Source of the DNA: Spongospora subterranea f. sp. subterranea
Taxonomy: Eukaryota; Endomyxa: Phytomyxea; Phytomyxea; Plasmodiophorida
NCBI GenBank assembly: GCA_049724395.1
Contig: JAUGWO010000107.1
Span: 310,001 to 374,000 of the forward strand
Direction: 5' to 3'
Length of the DNA: 64,000 nt
The translations under genes were made by a program, and so were the position numbers. How positions within the stretch are numbered: the first letter of the stretch is position 1; every line of letters begins with the position of its first letter. The notes beneath the pieces are model-generated. The model saw only the letters and a list, made by a program, of their open reading frames with translations. It did no database searches and was not told the origin of the DNA. Shown piece after piece: positions 54,743-64,000 of the stretch.

Positions 54743-55554
54743 TTGATTCTATAATTAATCAGAAAGACCGCCATTGGTCCCATGAGGACGCTAAGAGCCG
54801 TTATAACAGCTACTGGAAACTGTACAAGAAAACCAGGAAAGAACGGTCACAAACCGGATGGGGCGTTGACGACAAAGACAGAACCAAAGATATCCTCACA
54901 ATTGAGGATAAGCTCGAGGCGCAATGTCCCTTTTACTCGCGCATGGACGCGTTGTTTGGTCACCGGCAGAATACTGCACCATCCGCTGTTGATGAATTTT
55001 TTAACACGTTCTCAAGCGGTGGCCAAACTATTTCGTCGGAGAGTGATATCGATTCCGAAAATTCAAATGACGTTGAAGAGGAAGATATTGATGATCCCCA
55101 CTCGCTGAACAATGCTTTTGAGAGCCAAGTTTCTTTGGATCCTCGTGACGAGAGAGTCCAGTCGCCTGACCCCGTGCTCGATTTTACAGTAACTGAGAAA
55201 AGTAGCGCCGGCCGGTCGATTACGTCATCGCGTCGCCATCCATTCAAAAGATGCAAATCAAAAATGGAGTTTCCTCTCCACAATACCCCTCAAAATATTC
55301 TCCCGAAGAATCAAAAAAAGGATTTTGCCGCTGTCTTGGCCGAAATTCAAGTCAATCAACTTGAGTTTGACCGCCAGAAACTGGACAGAGAAATGGCCTT
55401 ACAGGAAAAACATGCAGCGATCGAAGCCCAGAAGCGGGAAGATCAATCACTTTTAGCAATACAGGTTGCCAAAGGCAACATGGTGGTCAGTCTCAAGCAG
55501 GCGGGCCACAGCATTGAAGAGATAAAGGAAGCTTTATTCCTTGTGTTTCCATAA
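54559..55554 (+). pseudogene. Harbinger accessory protein (Myb/SANT-like DNA binding), early frameshift
   Basis: After MPGKVYTIGRNRTSKTEI the plus-strand frame is shifted by one missing base compared with the inverted left arm (gagatctgg versus gagatcctgg), then continues open to 55554. The body has WSHEDAKSRYNSYWKLYKKT, GWGVDDKDR, TIEDKLEAQCPFYSRMDALF and GHRQN, the usual signature of Harbinger-associated Myb-like proteins in oomycetes and fungi, followed by an acidic Ser-rich linker and a C-terminal coiled coil (AALAE-like AVLAEIQVNQLEFDRQKLD). The shift suggests that this copy is no longer functional unless initiation is downstream. Confidence 0.75.
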
Positions 55555-55666
55555 AAAGTTATGCCATTGCTTGTGTTTCCTTAAAATGTTATGCCCAGTA
55601 ATGCAGTACCTTCTGTTGATTGTCCCGACGCCACTGTTGAAGGGAATCATGAATGATTTGACCCTC

Positions 55667-56633
55667 CTAAGAGAAAAACCCTGAATTGCCAAACTGATTC
55701 TGGCCAAGACTGAAATAACTCTCGGGGTCTTTGTGGACGTGTCCTGATTCCCATATACTTGAATCATGAACTGATCCTGGCCAACCAGCGATAAGATAAC
55801 GAATTTGCCGTTTGTGATCGAATGTAAGCATCACATTCATGGAGTATGTGCACTTTCTGTTATAGTGCACCTCACCATCAAGGTTTGGCTTCTGAGCCAG
55901 AACGACATGAGTGCCATCGGTTGATAAGATACAATTATCGAAGCCGAATTCTGTCAGATTAAAGGCGCTTAATTTTTTTCTTTTGGAGGCATCAGGCCAA
56001 TAAATATACTTCAAAGAAAGGTTCTTCAAGGCATGAATCACTCGTTTGCTGTACAAGAGCTTCCGTAACCTATTCCTTTGGCCCTGGCAACTCTACCGAC
56101 CGCTGATCCATTTCCAAAATGGCCAATATCGATCAAGAGCACAGGCCAACTGAATCCATGTCTCACGCTGCGGGCAGGTAGAATTATTGTGAAATATTGG
56201 GTCGTCTGCAGAATGTCAGCGTGAGTTTACTTTCTACTTACGTAGGGAAACTACCTTCAATTTCGTGCAGAATGAAAGCAAAAGTTTGCTGACAAACTCT
56301 AACTTCTTGAATGAACTCATCAACTTCAAGCAAGGGCAAAATTTTTAAAGCTCCCAGCGCTTTGTTGAGTTTACGTCGAGTGTTGATAAAGCGCTGCTCC
56401 ATGACCCCTGCTTTAACAACCATTAGCATGTTTGCTGTTTTGCGGGCCCGAGCTGCTACGACAGGGTTTGAGTATCGAAACAACACCACCAGAATGACTA
56501 AAGCGCTATCAAGGTCCCTCAACAATCGGCTTCTTTCGGAAACTCGCACCATCAGGTCCCCCAATTTCAAAACGGATCTTACGCTGATTTTGGTGTGCGG
56601 GCAAACCGAATTTTCCCGCCATTTATTCGCCAT
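55667..56633 (-). pseudogene. Harbinger DDE transposase, truncated at the C-terminus
   Basis: The N-terminal exon-like part (56633-56238) ends with FAFILHEIEGSFPT. The core at 56056-55667 has STDGTHVVLAQKP (first Asp), HYNRKCTYSMNVMLTFDHKR, and WPGSVHDSSIWE (second Asp). The third acidic residue, expected after LGDSGYP, is lost because the frame ends soon after GNSGFF. Short gaps between the parts contain stops or an intron (about 56060-56237). DDE_4/Harbinger assignment is clear from the YSxNV-x(12)-GWPGSxHDxxxW pattern. Confidence 0.8.
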
Positions 56634-56979
56634 AAATATGAGATTCGGTCGTTCAAACAGGTTTGGTAGCCCCTACTCCTGAGTGTCTTAATTAAGATTC
56701 GGATTTCCGGGCACATATACATTTTTTTTGTGATTGATTTCAACACATTTGTGTTATGTCTGTAGTGCCCATATCTACTCACTGTCGCCATGAATTTTCA
56801 TTTTACCGTCGAATAAATTATACTTCTATCGATCCGATTTCCCTTTGTCTTTCTTCTTCTTCTCCCGTTTTTCTTCTTTATCTCCTTCCGCCCTCGGCAT
56901 CAGTGATCACTGTCCCTCTTAAGGGCTTCCTGGATCCACTTCTTCTTCCGATAGTCTCCGTTCTTCGTTTTATTCTGTT

Positions 56980-59100
56980 ATGGAGCTGGCCGGAACGATC
57001 GTTCCGCTTCCACCCGCCCAACTTACCTCCTACGCCATCCCTGACATCATCGTTTTTCTAAACAATTATAAAGCGTTCGTGGACGACCTCTCCGATTTCA
57101 ACGCCGGACGTGGTACTGCTGTGACCCCCCGACCAATTCGTAAATTAATTGACCGAATGTTATTGGCTGCCATAGTTCAGTTTAGAATTCGGGATGTCGC
57201 CGGCATCTCCGTCGCCAACGCGACTGACGAAAGACTTTTGCGACTTCTGCGTGAACGTTCTGGACAAAACGAAATCGCCTCTTCCTTTGGTCCCGATGCG
57301 TGTTTCGACGGCCTGCGAATGGATGTCCGACAACAGGATCCAAAGCTTCGCGTGTTTAGTTTATTTGAGAAATCCGTTTCGACGTCCCGAGATGCTGGTC
57401 TGACCGACTTGTTTCAACGGGAGCCGTTAGGTGTCGGCAATTATCGCTGCGCTTGAGCCCGTCCAGTTCAAATCGGCTATGGAACGTCGTCTCAAAACCG
57501 ACAGGATTGTCCTCAACAATGATCCCGACGCACTCTATCCCTTCAAAGCTATAGCGTATCATAGTTTTCACCCCTCAATATCCGAACCCGTTCTACCGAC
57601 AACGCTGGAGCTAACGGTGGAGCTCACGCTCGTGACCGAACAAGTGGTTTCTCGAGCAATTTCTCTCCGCCTCTTTGCCTTAATCCGGCCTATGCCGCGC
57701 GAGAGAGCATCACCTCGTTCGCAACTGCCGAGCCCTCACCAACGACGAGCGACGACGTCTTCTTCGCGAACTTCACGACGCTCGCCAAAGTCTACCGCCT
57801 CGAACTTCGTCCACCAGCTACCAACGTCGGGGATCCACGGCGCCAGATACGTCGGTGAGCCAATGACGCCCCACGTCTGTTGCTGCGTACGGCCGTCGTT
57901 CGCATGAGATCGCGCCCAGCTCCCAGTACCCTAACACTCGACATACCACGTCTATGGCGAACGGTTCAGTATCTCCGCGTTTTCTTTCTGAAACTAATGG
58001 GTTTCCCCCGTCGTCGAATCAGCCACCAGCATCACCGCGGTCGTCGCGACCACCCGGCCCGAATATAAGTAGCTCTGTTCACCTTGCAACCGAAAGAACT
58101 GAAGTAGGTGACGATTTTACTCCCAGTAGTCCCCCCGAAAACTAACCGTCAAGTTTCCATATTGACCAACCAGGGCTACCGTATCGACAACCGATGCTAC
58201 CATCTTTGGCGATACGGTAGGTAAGTACGTCCCCATCGGGAACTCCTACCAATTCCGTGACTCTGTCGATTCGCGATCTCGCCTTGGATGTCGTGGCGAC
58301 TGATCTGAACTTACTCTCCTGACAACGTGAAATGGTGCGAGCTTAAAGTTCTCGCGGTAGCTGGCGGTGTCGAAGTCCCTACTCGGAGAATCAACGTACC
58401 GTTCCATGGAATCTCTGGGAAAGCGGAACGTTCGTCTCTTCAAGCCAAGGTCGATATCAGCATCAATACTTCTGAGGATCCCGTGATTATGCGCCGGACA
58501 TGGATATACATCAGCGACGGCGACCTTCCATCCTTCCTGATTGGGGACCCGTTTCTCTGCAAATTCGGCGTCGATGTACGCGCCCAGCTAACTCAACTGG
58601 ACAAGCGGTTTTATTGACGAATCCGTCCCTGAGTCTGCTTACGCCGTTCATTTTGACGACAGTCTGCCAGACCGCTGACGGCCGAAATTGACGATGCCTA
58701 TGCTGACGTACCCTTCGGCATCGATGACCCGCTGACATCTCTTTCGTGCCTTCGACGTAATTATTAATAAGACTCGTGCAGCCGATGCTCCGTCCGCATT
58801 CCTCCGAGAAGCCTCCATTTTGCTCTACGAATACCGCGATGTATATCGAAACAAACTCGGCCCTGATCCACTCGCCGACCTGCCTCAACTGGCAATGCGT
58901 TTGTAACCAGATGCTCAATCTTTCTGTCATCGCGCGCGTAACGGCACCACGCTACCAACACTTTCTGATCCGTTTCTGTGTGCTAGTGAGTTTTGGATAC
59001 ATCCGCCCGCTTCCCAATTCCCGTTTCTCTTCCGCGCTGTATTTGACGTCGGGCAGCCTGGAAATATGCGGATAGACCACTTCGAGGATCGTGGCTCACC
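56980..59100 (+). mobile_element. Ty3/gypsy fossil: gag, protease and start of reverse transcriptase
   Basis: A gag-like region (56980-57456) is followed by a low-complexity linker and an aspartic-protease-like segment (VLAVAGGVEVPTRRINVPF; FLIGDPFLCKFGVDV, 58.3-58.6 kb) and then decayed polymerase sequence (YRDVYRNKLGPDPLADLP, 58.8 kb). It is a different family from the 24-39 kb pieces. Broken, with many breaks; no terminal repeats seen. Appears older than the gypsy copies at 24-36 kb. Confidence 0.7.
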
Positions 59101-59137
59101 AAAAACAAACGACAGCATCTATTTTATCATGATAATA

Positions 59138-59453
59138 AACTCCGATTTTCAATTTTTGACCAAAAATAAAATCATTTTGACGCTCTCAGAGCGTTCAACG
59201 CTTTCTATTGCGTTTGTTGACATCTCTGTTTTCAACGGCGAATTCAATTTTTGTCAGTGCCCACGCAGTATTTCACCTGGCCGACCAAGTTTAGAAACCC
59301 CGATTTGAAATTTTTGACCAAAAACAAAATCGTTTTGACGCTCTCAGAGCGTTAAACGCTTTCTGTTGCGTTCGTTGACTTGTCTGTTTTCAAAGGCGAA
59401 TTCTATTTCTGTCAGTGGCCACGCAGAATTTCACCTGGCCGTCAGTTTCTGCA
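59138..59453. repeat. 158-bp tandem duplication (2 copies)
   Basis: The block with gacgctctcagagcgtt occurs at 59179 and again at 59337 (period 158). Both copies share tttttgaccaaaaayaaaat and cacgcagwatttcacctggc. Differences are scattered, so it is moderately old. A smaller 52-bp duplication (59446 and 59498, cgacgttcckccttgatg) follows directly. Confidence 0.85.
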
Positions 59454-60049
59454 ATCGGCGACGTTCCGCCTTGATGTCGGGGCGATATCGTTTAGGGTTT
59501 CTACAATCTGCGACGTTCCTCCTTGATGGCGTGTTTGTTGTTGGTGTTGCGTCGGTTTGGTGAAATGGCGCGCTGGTACTGATTCTGCTGTGGATTTTAG
59601 TTATCGAAAACGGTTCATCGATGCATTGAATTTGAATCGGTCAGGTCAGCTTTAGATATCTGTTTGCCAATTTCCCCAATTATTACTACTCCCTCTGTTC
59701 AGAATTAGTATCCGATTTGCGCACTTTCTCAAGATTAAGGCAGATTTTTGTCCCAACATACCGCAGACACTGCATTTAATTAGATCTTTTCACGAGGTTT
59801 CTTTTGGTATGCTGTTCGCCCACTTTTGAGAAATGGAAACCTGCGTTATGGCTCGCTCAAAATTCCTTTTTCGAGGCCAGTCCTTTTTTTCCGCTGATGG
59901 CGTAATACTCTCGTGACGACCTTGACAACTGGATGGTAAGAAAGTACTCGTCAAGACGAATCATGTGATATGTCGAACGGGCCAGAATGCCACGTTTTAC
60001 GGTTTGAGCGCGCGTTTCGATTTGACTCTTTGTGAATGGAGTCCGTTGG

Positions 60050-61735
60050 CGCATTGTGTTCTCATGGTAGTTCGTTACCGTATTGTGATCTCATGGTAGT
60101 TCGTTACCGTATTGTGTTCTCATGATAGTTCGTTACCGTATTGTGATCTCATGGTCATGGTAGTTCGTTACCGTATTGTGTTCTCATGGTAGTTCGTTAC
60201 CGTATTGTGATCTCATGGTAGTTCGTTACCGTATTGTTCTCATGGTAGTTCGTTACCGTATTGTGATCTCATGGTAGTTCGTTACCGTATTGTGTTCTCA
60301 TGGTAGTTCGTTACCGTATTGTGTTCTCATGGTAGTTACCGTATTGTGTTCTCATTAGTTCGTTACCGTATTGTGATCTCATGGTAGTTCGTTACCGTAT
60401 TGTGTTCTCATGGTAGTTCGTTACCGTATTGTGTTCTCATGGTAGTTCGTTACCGTATTGTGTTCTCATGGTAGTTCGTTACCGTATTGTGTTCTCATGG
60501 TAGTTCGTTACCGTATTGTGTTCTCATGGTAGTTCGTTACCGTATTGTGTTCTCATGGTAGTTCGTTACCGTATTGTGTTCTCATGGTAGTTCGTTACCG
60601 TATTGTGTTCTCATGGTAGTTCGTTACCGTATTGTGTTCTCATGGTAGTTCGTTACCGTATTGTGATCTCGTATTGTGTTCTCATTCTAGTTCGTTACCG
60701 TATTGTGTTCTCATGGTAGTTACCGTATTGTGTTCTCATGGTAGTTCGTTACCGTATTGTGTTCTCATGGTAGTTCGTTACCGTATTGTGTTCTCATGGT
60801 AGTTCGTTACCGTATTGTGTATTGTGATTCTCATGGTAGTTCGTTACCGTATTGTGTTCTCATGGTAGTTCGTTACCGTATTGTGATCTCATGGTAGTTC
60901 GTTACCGTATTGTGTTCTCATGGTAGTTCGTTACCGTATTGTGTTCTCATGGTAGTTCGTTACCGTATTGTGTTCTCATGGTAGTTCGTTACCGTATTGT
61001 GTTCTCATGGTAGTCGTTACCGTCTCATGGTAGTTCGTTACCGTATTGTGTGATCTCATGGTAGTTCGTTACCGTATTGTGTTCTCATGGTAGTTCGTTA
61101 CCGTATTGTGATCTCATGGTAGTTCGTTACCGTTCTCATGGTAGTTCGTTACCGTATTGTGTTCTCATGGTAGTTCGTTACCGTATTGTGTTCTCATGGT
61201 AGTTCGTTACCGTATTGTGTTCTCATGGTAGTTCGTTACCGTATTGTGTTCTCATGGTAGTTCGTTACCGTATTGTGTTCTCATGGTAGTTCGTTACCAT
61301 GGTAGTTGTTACCGTATTGTGTTCTATCGTTACCGTGATTTGTTACCGTATTGTGTTCTCATGGTAGTTCGTTCGTATTGTGATGGTAGTTCGTTACCGT
61401 ATTGTGTTCTCATGGTAGTTCGTTACCGTATTGTGATCTCATGGTAGTTCGTTACCGTATTGTGTTCTCATGGTAGTTCGTTACCGTATTGTGTTCTCAT
61501 GGTAGTTCGTTACCGTATTGTGTTCTCATGGTAGTTCGTTACCGTATTGTGTTCTCATGGTAGTTCGTTACCGTATTGTGATCTCATGGTAGTTCGTTAC
61601 CGTATTGTGTTCTCATGGTAGTTCGTTACCGTATTGTGTTCTCATGGTAGTTCGTTACCGTTATCGCATTGTGATCTGGTAGTTCGTTACCGTATTGTGT
61701 TCTCAATTCCGTATTGTGTTCTATGGTGTTCGACA
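60050..61735. repeat. 29-bp minisatellite, about 55-58 copies
   Basis: The unit is tggtagttcgttaccgta plus ttgtgttctca (29 bp). A common variant has gatctc in place of gttctc, and variants are interspersed. A few units are shortened or fused (for example near 60340, 60670, 61010 and 61290-61390), as expected from slippage and unequal exchange. Since 29 is not a multiple of three, frames rotate, and long open stretches here are not genes. Confidence 0.95.
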
Positions 61736-63046
61736 AAGAAAAGCGTCAAGATATCTTGGCAGACCTTCTGATCATGGTAGTTCTCGTGCAAAGACAGCCG
61801 ACTTCCGAAAGGAACTATCATCTCGTATTGCGCAGAAGTTCTCTGTGTCCACCAAGTCTGTCTCCAGGATTTGGTCAGCCGCAAAGAAACAGATTGCAAA
61901 TGGTGAAGTTACCGATGTGAGTTCGAAAAGAAAGGGTAGATGTGGACGAAAAAAACAAGATCGAGAATCAATTCAGGAGAAGGTTAAAGAAGTTCCTTTA
62001 AGGCAGTGATCCACCCTAAGAAGCATTTCATAGTGCCACTAGAATCCCCTTGGGAACCCTCTTCAATGCTTTGAAAGAAGGAAGTATTAAGCGGGTCAAC
62101 AACTGTGTGAAACCCATGGTATTAACCGAGAATAACAAAAGGGAACGAGTTCGATTCGCTCTTTCCATGATCGATCCAGGATCCCTTTCGAATGACTTTC
62201 AGGGGATGTTTGACACGGTCCACGTTGACGAAAAGTGGTTTTATTTAACGAAGGTCAGAAAAAAGTTTTACCTTGCTCCAGAAGAAGATGTGCCATATCG
62301 ACACGTCAAAAGTAAACGCTTTATTACAAAAGTGATGTTTTTGGCCGCCGTTGCAAGGCCTCGATATGACCCCCACCGGAAAGGAATCTTCGATGGGAAG
62401 ATTGGAATATGGCCAATTGTCAAGACGGAACCAGCCCAGCGCAGCTCCAGAAATCGTCAAAGAGGTGCCATGGTGACCAAGCCGATTGAAGTGAATGGTG
62501 AGGTTTATCGCGATCTAATTTTACAATGCGTGATACCGGCAATCAAAAACAAATGGCCTGTCGGAAGCAAGCAAATGCAGATCACAATTCAACATGATAA
62601 CGCCAGGCCCCATGCGTCAATTCGAAACTGTTGTCGCCCAAACTGGTTCATCCGATGGGCGGAATTTATCACTGGTCTCTCAGCCACCTAATAGTCCTGA
62701 CTTCAACGTTTTAGATTTGGGCTTTTTTAATTCGATTCAGTCTCTGCAATACCAACACGCTCCAAAGGATATCAATGAGTTTATTACAGCGGTTGAGTTA
62801 AGTTTTGCCGAATTGTCAGCGGAGAAGCTTGATGATGTCTTCCTATCGTTACAGAAAGTGATGGAAGGAGCGATGCTTGTTCGGGATCGAATTCGTTCAA
62901 GCTACCACATCTGCAAAAAGCACACCTACGAGCGCAAGGTAAACTTCTTTCGGTTATTTCGTGCAGTCAAGAGGCTATTGACATTGGTAAGGATGAGATC
63001 GACGCATAATTCAAAAATTAAAAGAGCAAAGTTTTCCGGAATTTAA
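61723..63046 (+). pseudogene. Mariner transposase (DD39D type), broken
   Basis: The frame begins immediately after the minisatellite (ATG at 61723, FDKEKRQDILADLL). The DNA-binding part has FSVSTKSVSRIWSAAKKQ and KGRCGRKKQDR. The catalytic part has VHVDEKWFYLTKVRKKFYLA, SKRFITKVMFLAAVARPRYD, QHDNARPH and PDFNVLDLGFFNSIQSLQ. Changes of frame occur near 61770-61800, between 62010 and 62050, and near 62600, so it is inactive as written. The core is better preserved than the N-terminus. Confidence 0.85.
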
Positions 63047-63116
63047 TAAAGTGGACTACTAATCTGGAACAAAAAAATGTGCGTAATCGGACAACTAATT
63101 CTGAACGGAGGGAGTA

Positions 63117-64000
63117 TTAATTATTCTCTAATCAAGTTTTTGAATGGCACTGCCTGGTCAGACTGGAAGATCAAATCGCAGTCATCGAGTTCAGATGGTG
63201 ACACGCTTTCAACACCCTTTTTTTCATACTTTGCTTGTCAGGTCATGTCACCAATCCGCGATTGCGCCGCAAATATTCAACTCTTTTTGAAACTTGAAGT
63301 CCATTTGATTCGCTGTTTGTTTATATTTTTTGTGTGCCACGATACCCCTTAACACAAATTGTTCAGCTCAACGCAGTGAATGGTGTTTGCTCCATCCACG
63401 TTCAATGTATCTCAAATCTAACGAAGTATATATATTCCATAGGTAGTCGTCAGTTTTCATCTACTGCCTCCGTCATCCTTTAAATTGCAGATAAGGTCAC
63501 CAATCAGTTTTGGTTGAATTTGACGATTTTGTCTTAAAATGGGATCGAAATGCTGCTCAATTTCGATTTGTGTCACGAATTCCAAAACAAAATTCTTCTG
63601 TCGGATGTTTGTTTAGAGCAATGAATCTTTTTCTTCGGACAGAGGAGGTACTCTCGTTTTCGTTATCGATATCTGTTGATGAGCATTTAAATATAGTACA
63701 CGTTGGTTTTTGATTTCAACTATAAAGTTTCCTGTTTGGTATGCTAATGTTTAGCGTTTTCAACGATGGGGTTAATTGCGGTGTCAAATTCATCACCTTC
63801 CATTTTCTTTCTTATGTTGACCACTCGCTTGATAGATGAAGCCGGCCTCCCAGCGCAAGCAACACGGGCCTGTTTCCAATTCAGCGCACCGGGACCGAAA
63901 TCACGCTTCTGATTGCCCCCCGAGAATGCTTTGAATATGGTGCAGCATCTGCTCTTGCTCCAGCGAAATCTACAACAACTCTGAGACGGATCGGAAAGAA
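63117..64000. other. Right-edge region with no supported gene
   Basis: Open stretches at 63077-63352 and 63510-63713 show no domain. Near the right edge a frame starting MLTTRLIDEAGLPAQATRAC (about 63814) might be the first exon of a gene that continues outside the window, but nothing more can be said. Confidence 0.35.

Larger units (their letters stand above)
54155..56715. mobile_element. PIF/Harbinger-type DNA transposon, two convergent genes
   Basis: An accessory Myb/SANT-like gene on the plus strand and a DDE transposase on the minus strand converge at 55.6 kb, as in Harbinger elements. The motif aagattcggatttc occurs at 54507, inverted at 54370, and again at 56694, and may mark terminal repeats. 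The exact ends are not settled because of the internal inverted repeat. Confidence 0.75.
59687..63116. mobile_element. Tc1/mariner DD39D-type transposon expanded by an internal minisatellite
   Basis: The left terminal repeat starts TACTCCCTCTGTTCAGAATT (59687), and the right end is its inverse (AATTCTGAACGGAGGGAGTA, ending 63116). About 37 bp match with few changes. The element is about 3.4 kb, twice the length of the 1.6-kb mariner at 18.75 kb; the surplus is a 1.7-kb array of a 29-bp repeat between the left end and the transposase. It is a separate family from the first mariner, by its end sequence. Confidence 0.9.

Noticed and set aside
61244-61447. A repeated-protein gene inside the minisatellite
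   Set aside because: Only a chance open run through repeats of a length that is not a multiple of three; array errors keep the frame open locally.
60050-61735. A CRISPR-like pattern because of the regular 29-bp repeat
   Set aside because: Units are directly adjacent with no unique spacers, and the window is eukaryotic. It is a minisatellite.
1-64000. tRNA or rRNA genes
   Set aside because: I looked for typical A- and B-box spacing and rRNA core sequences and recognised none. A covariance-model search would be needed to exclude tRNAs.

Overview
The window is nuclear DNA of a eukaryote. It carries short, phase-compatible GT-AG introns (mostly 45-65 nt), mitochondrial and secretory housekeeping genes, and several transposon types. 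An outer-dynein-arm docking coiled-coil protein (50.7-52.3 kb) implies a motile flagellum. The ferrochelatase is of the animal/fungal mitochondrial type with C-terminal [2Fe-2S] cysteines, and the Chk2, Miro/Gem1, PAQR, Mog1 and Atp23 genes fit an opisthokont. My best guess is an early-diverging flagellated fungus or close relative (chytrid-, aphelid- or rozellid-grade). This is inference; a species cannot be named from the window.

Layout. 0-21.7 kb is gene-dense: prolidase (cut by the left edge), Mog1/RANGRF, VPS33, a PPR protein, a single-pass membrane protein, a LisH-CTLH-WD40 protein, mitochondrial endonuclease G, PYM, a small BRCT-like protein, an Apollo/SNM1B nuclease, ATP23, a mariner transposon and ferrochelatase. 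22-39 kb is repeat-rich: a DNA transposon with long terminal inverted repeats, then fossil Ty3/gypsy pieces on both sides of a tandemly amplified ankyrin gene (29.3-33.4 kb). 39.7-52.3 kb is gene-dense again: Chk2-type kinase, syntaxin, U-box cyclophilin PPIL2, PAQR receptor, pterin carbinolamine dehydratase, Miro GTPase and the dynein docking protein. 53-64 kb is repeats: a Copia fossil with a foldback insertion, a Harbinger element with a large inverted repeat, a gypsy gag-protease fossil, and a second mariner whose interior holds a 1.7-kb array of a 29-bp minisatellite.

How the genes work together. Mitochondrial functions are frequent (PPR, EndoG, ATP23, ferrochelatase, Miro). DNA-damage functions (Apollo, Chk2, perhaps the BRCT-like protein) and membrane traffic (VPS33, syntaxin) also occur, but neighbours look unlinked, as is usual in eukaryotes. 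Two convergent gene pairs overlap at their stop codons, so the host parts are compact. I found no rRNA or CRISPR array and recognised no tRNA gene. Exon limits below were set by splice sites, reading phase and remembered family alignments, not by transcripts.
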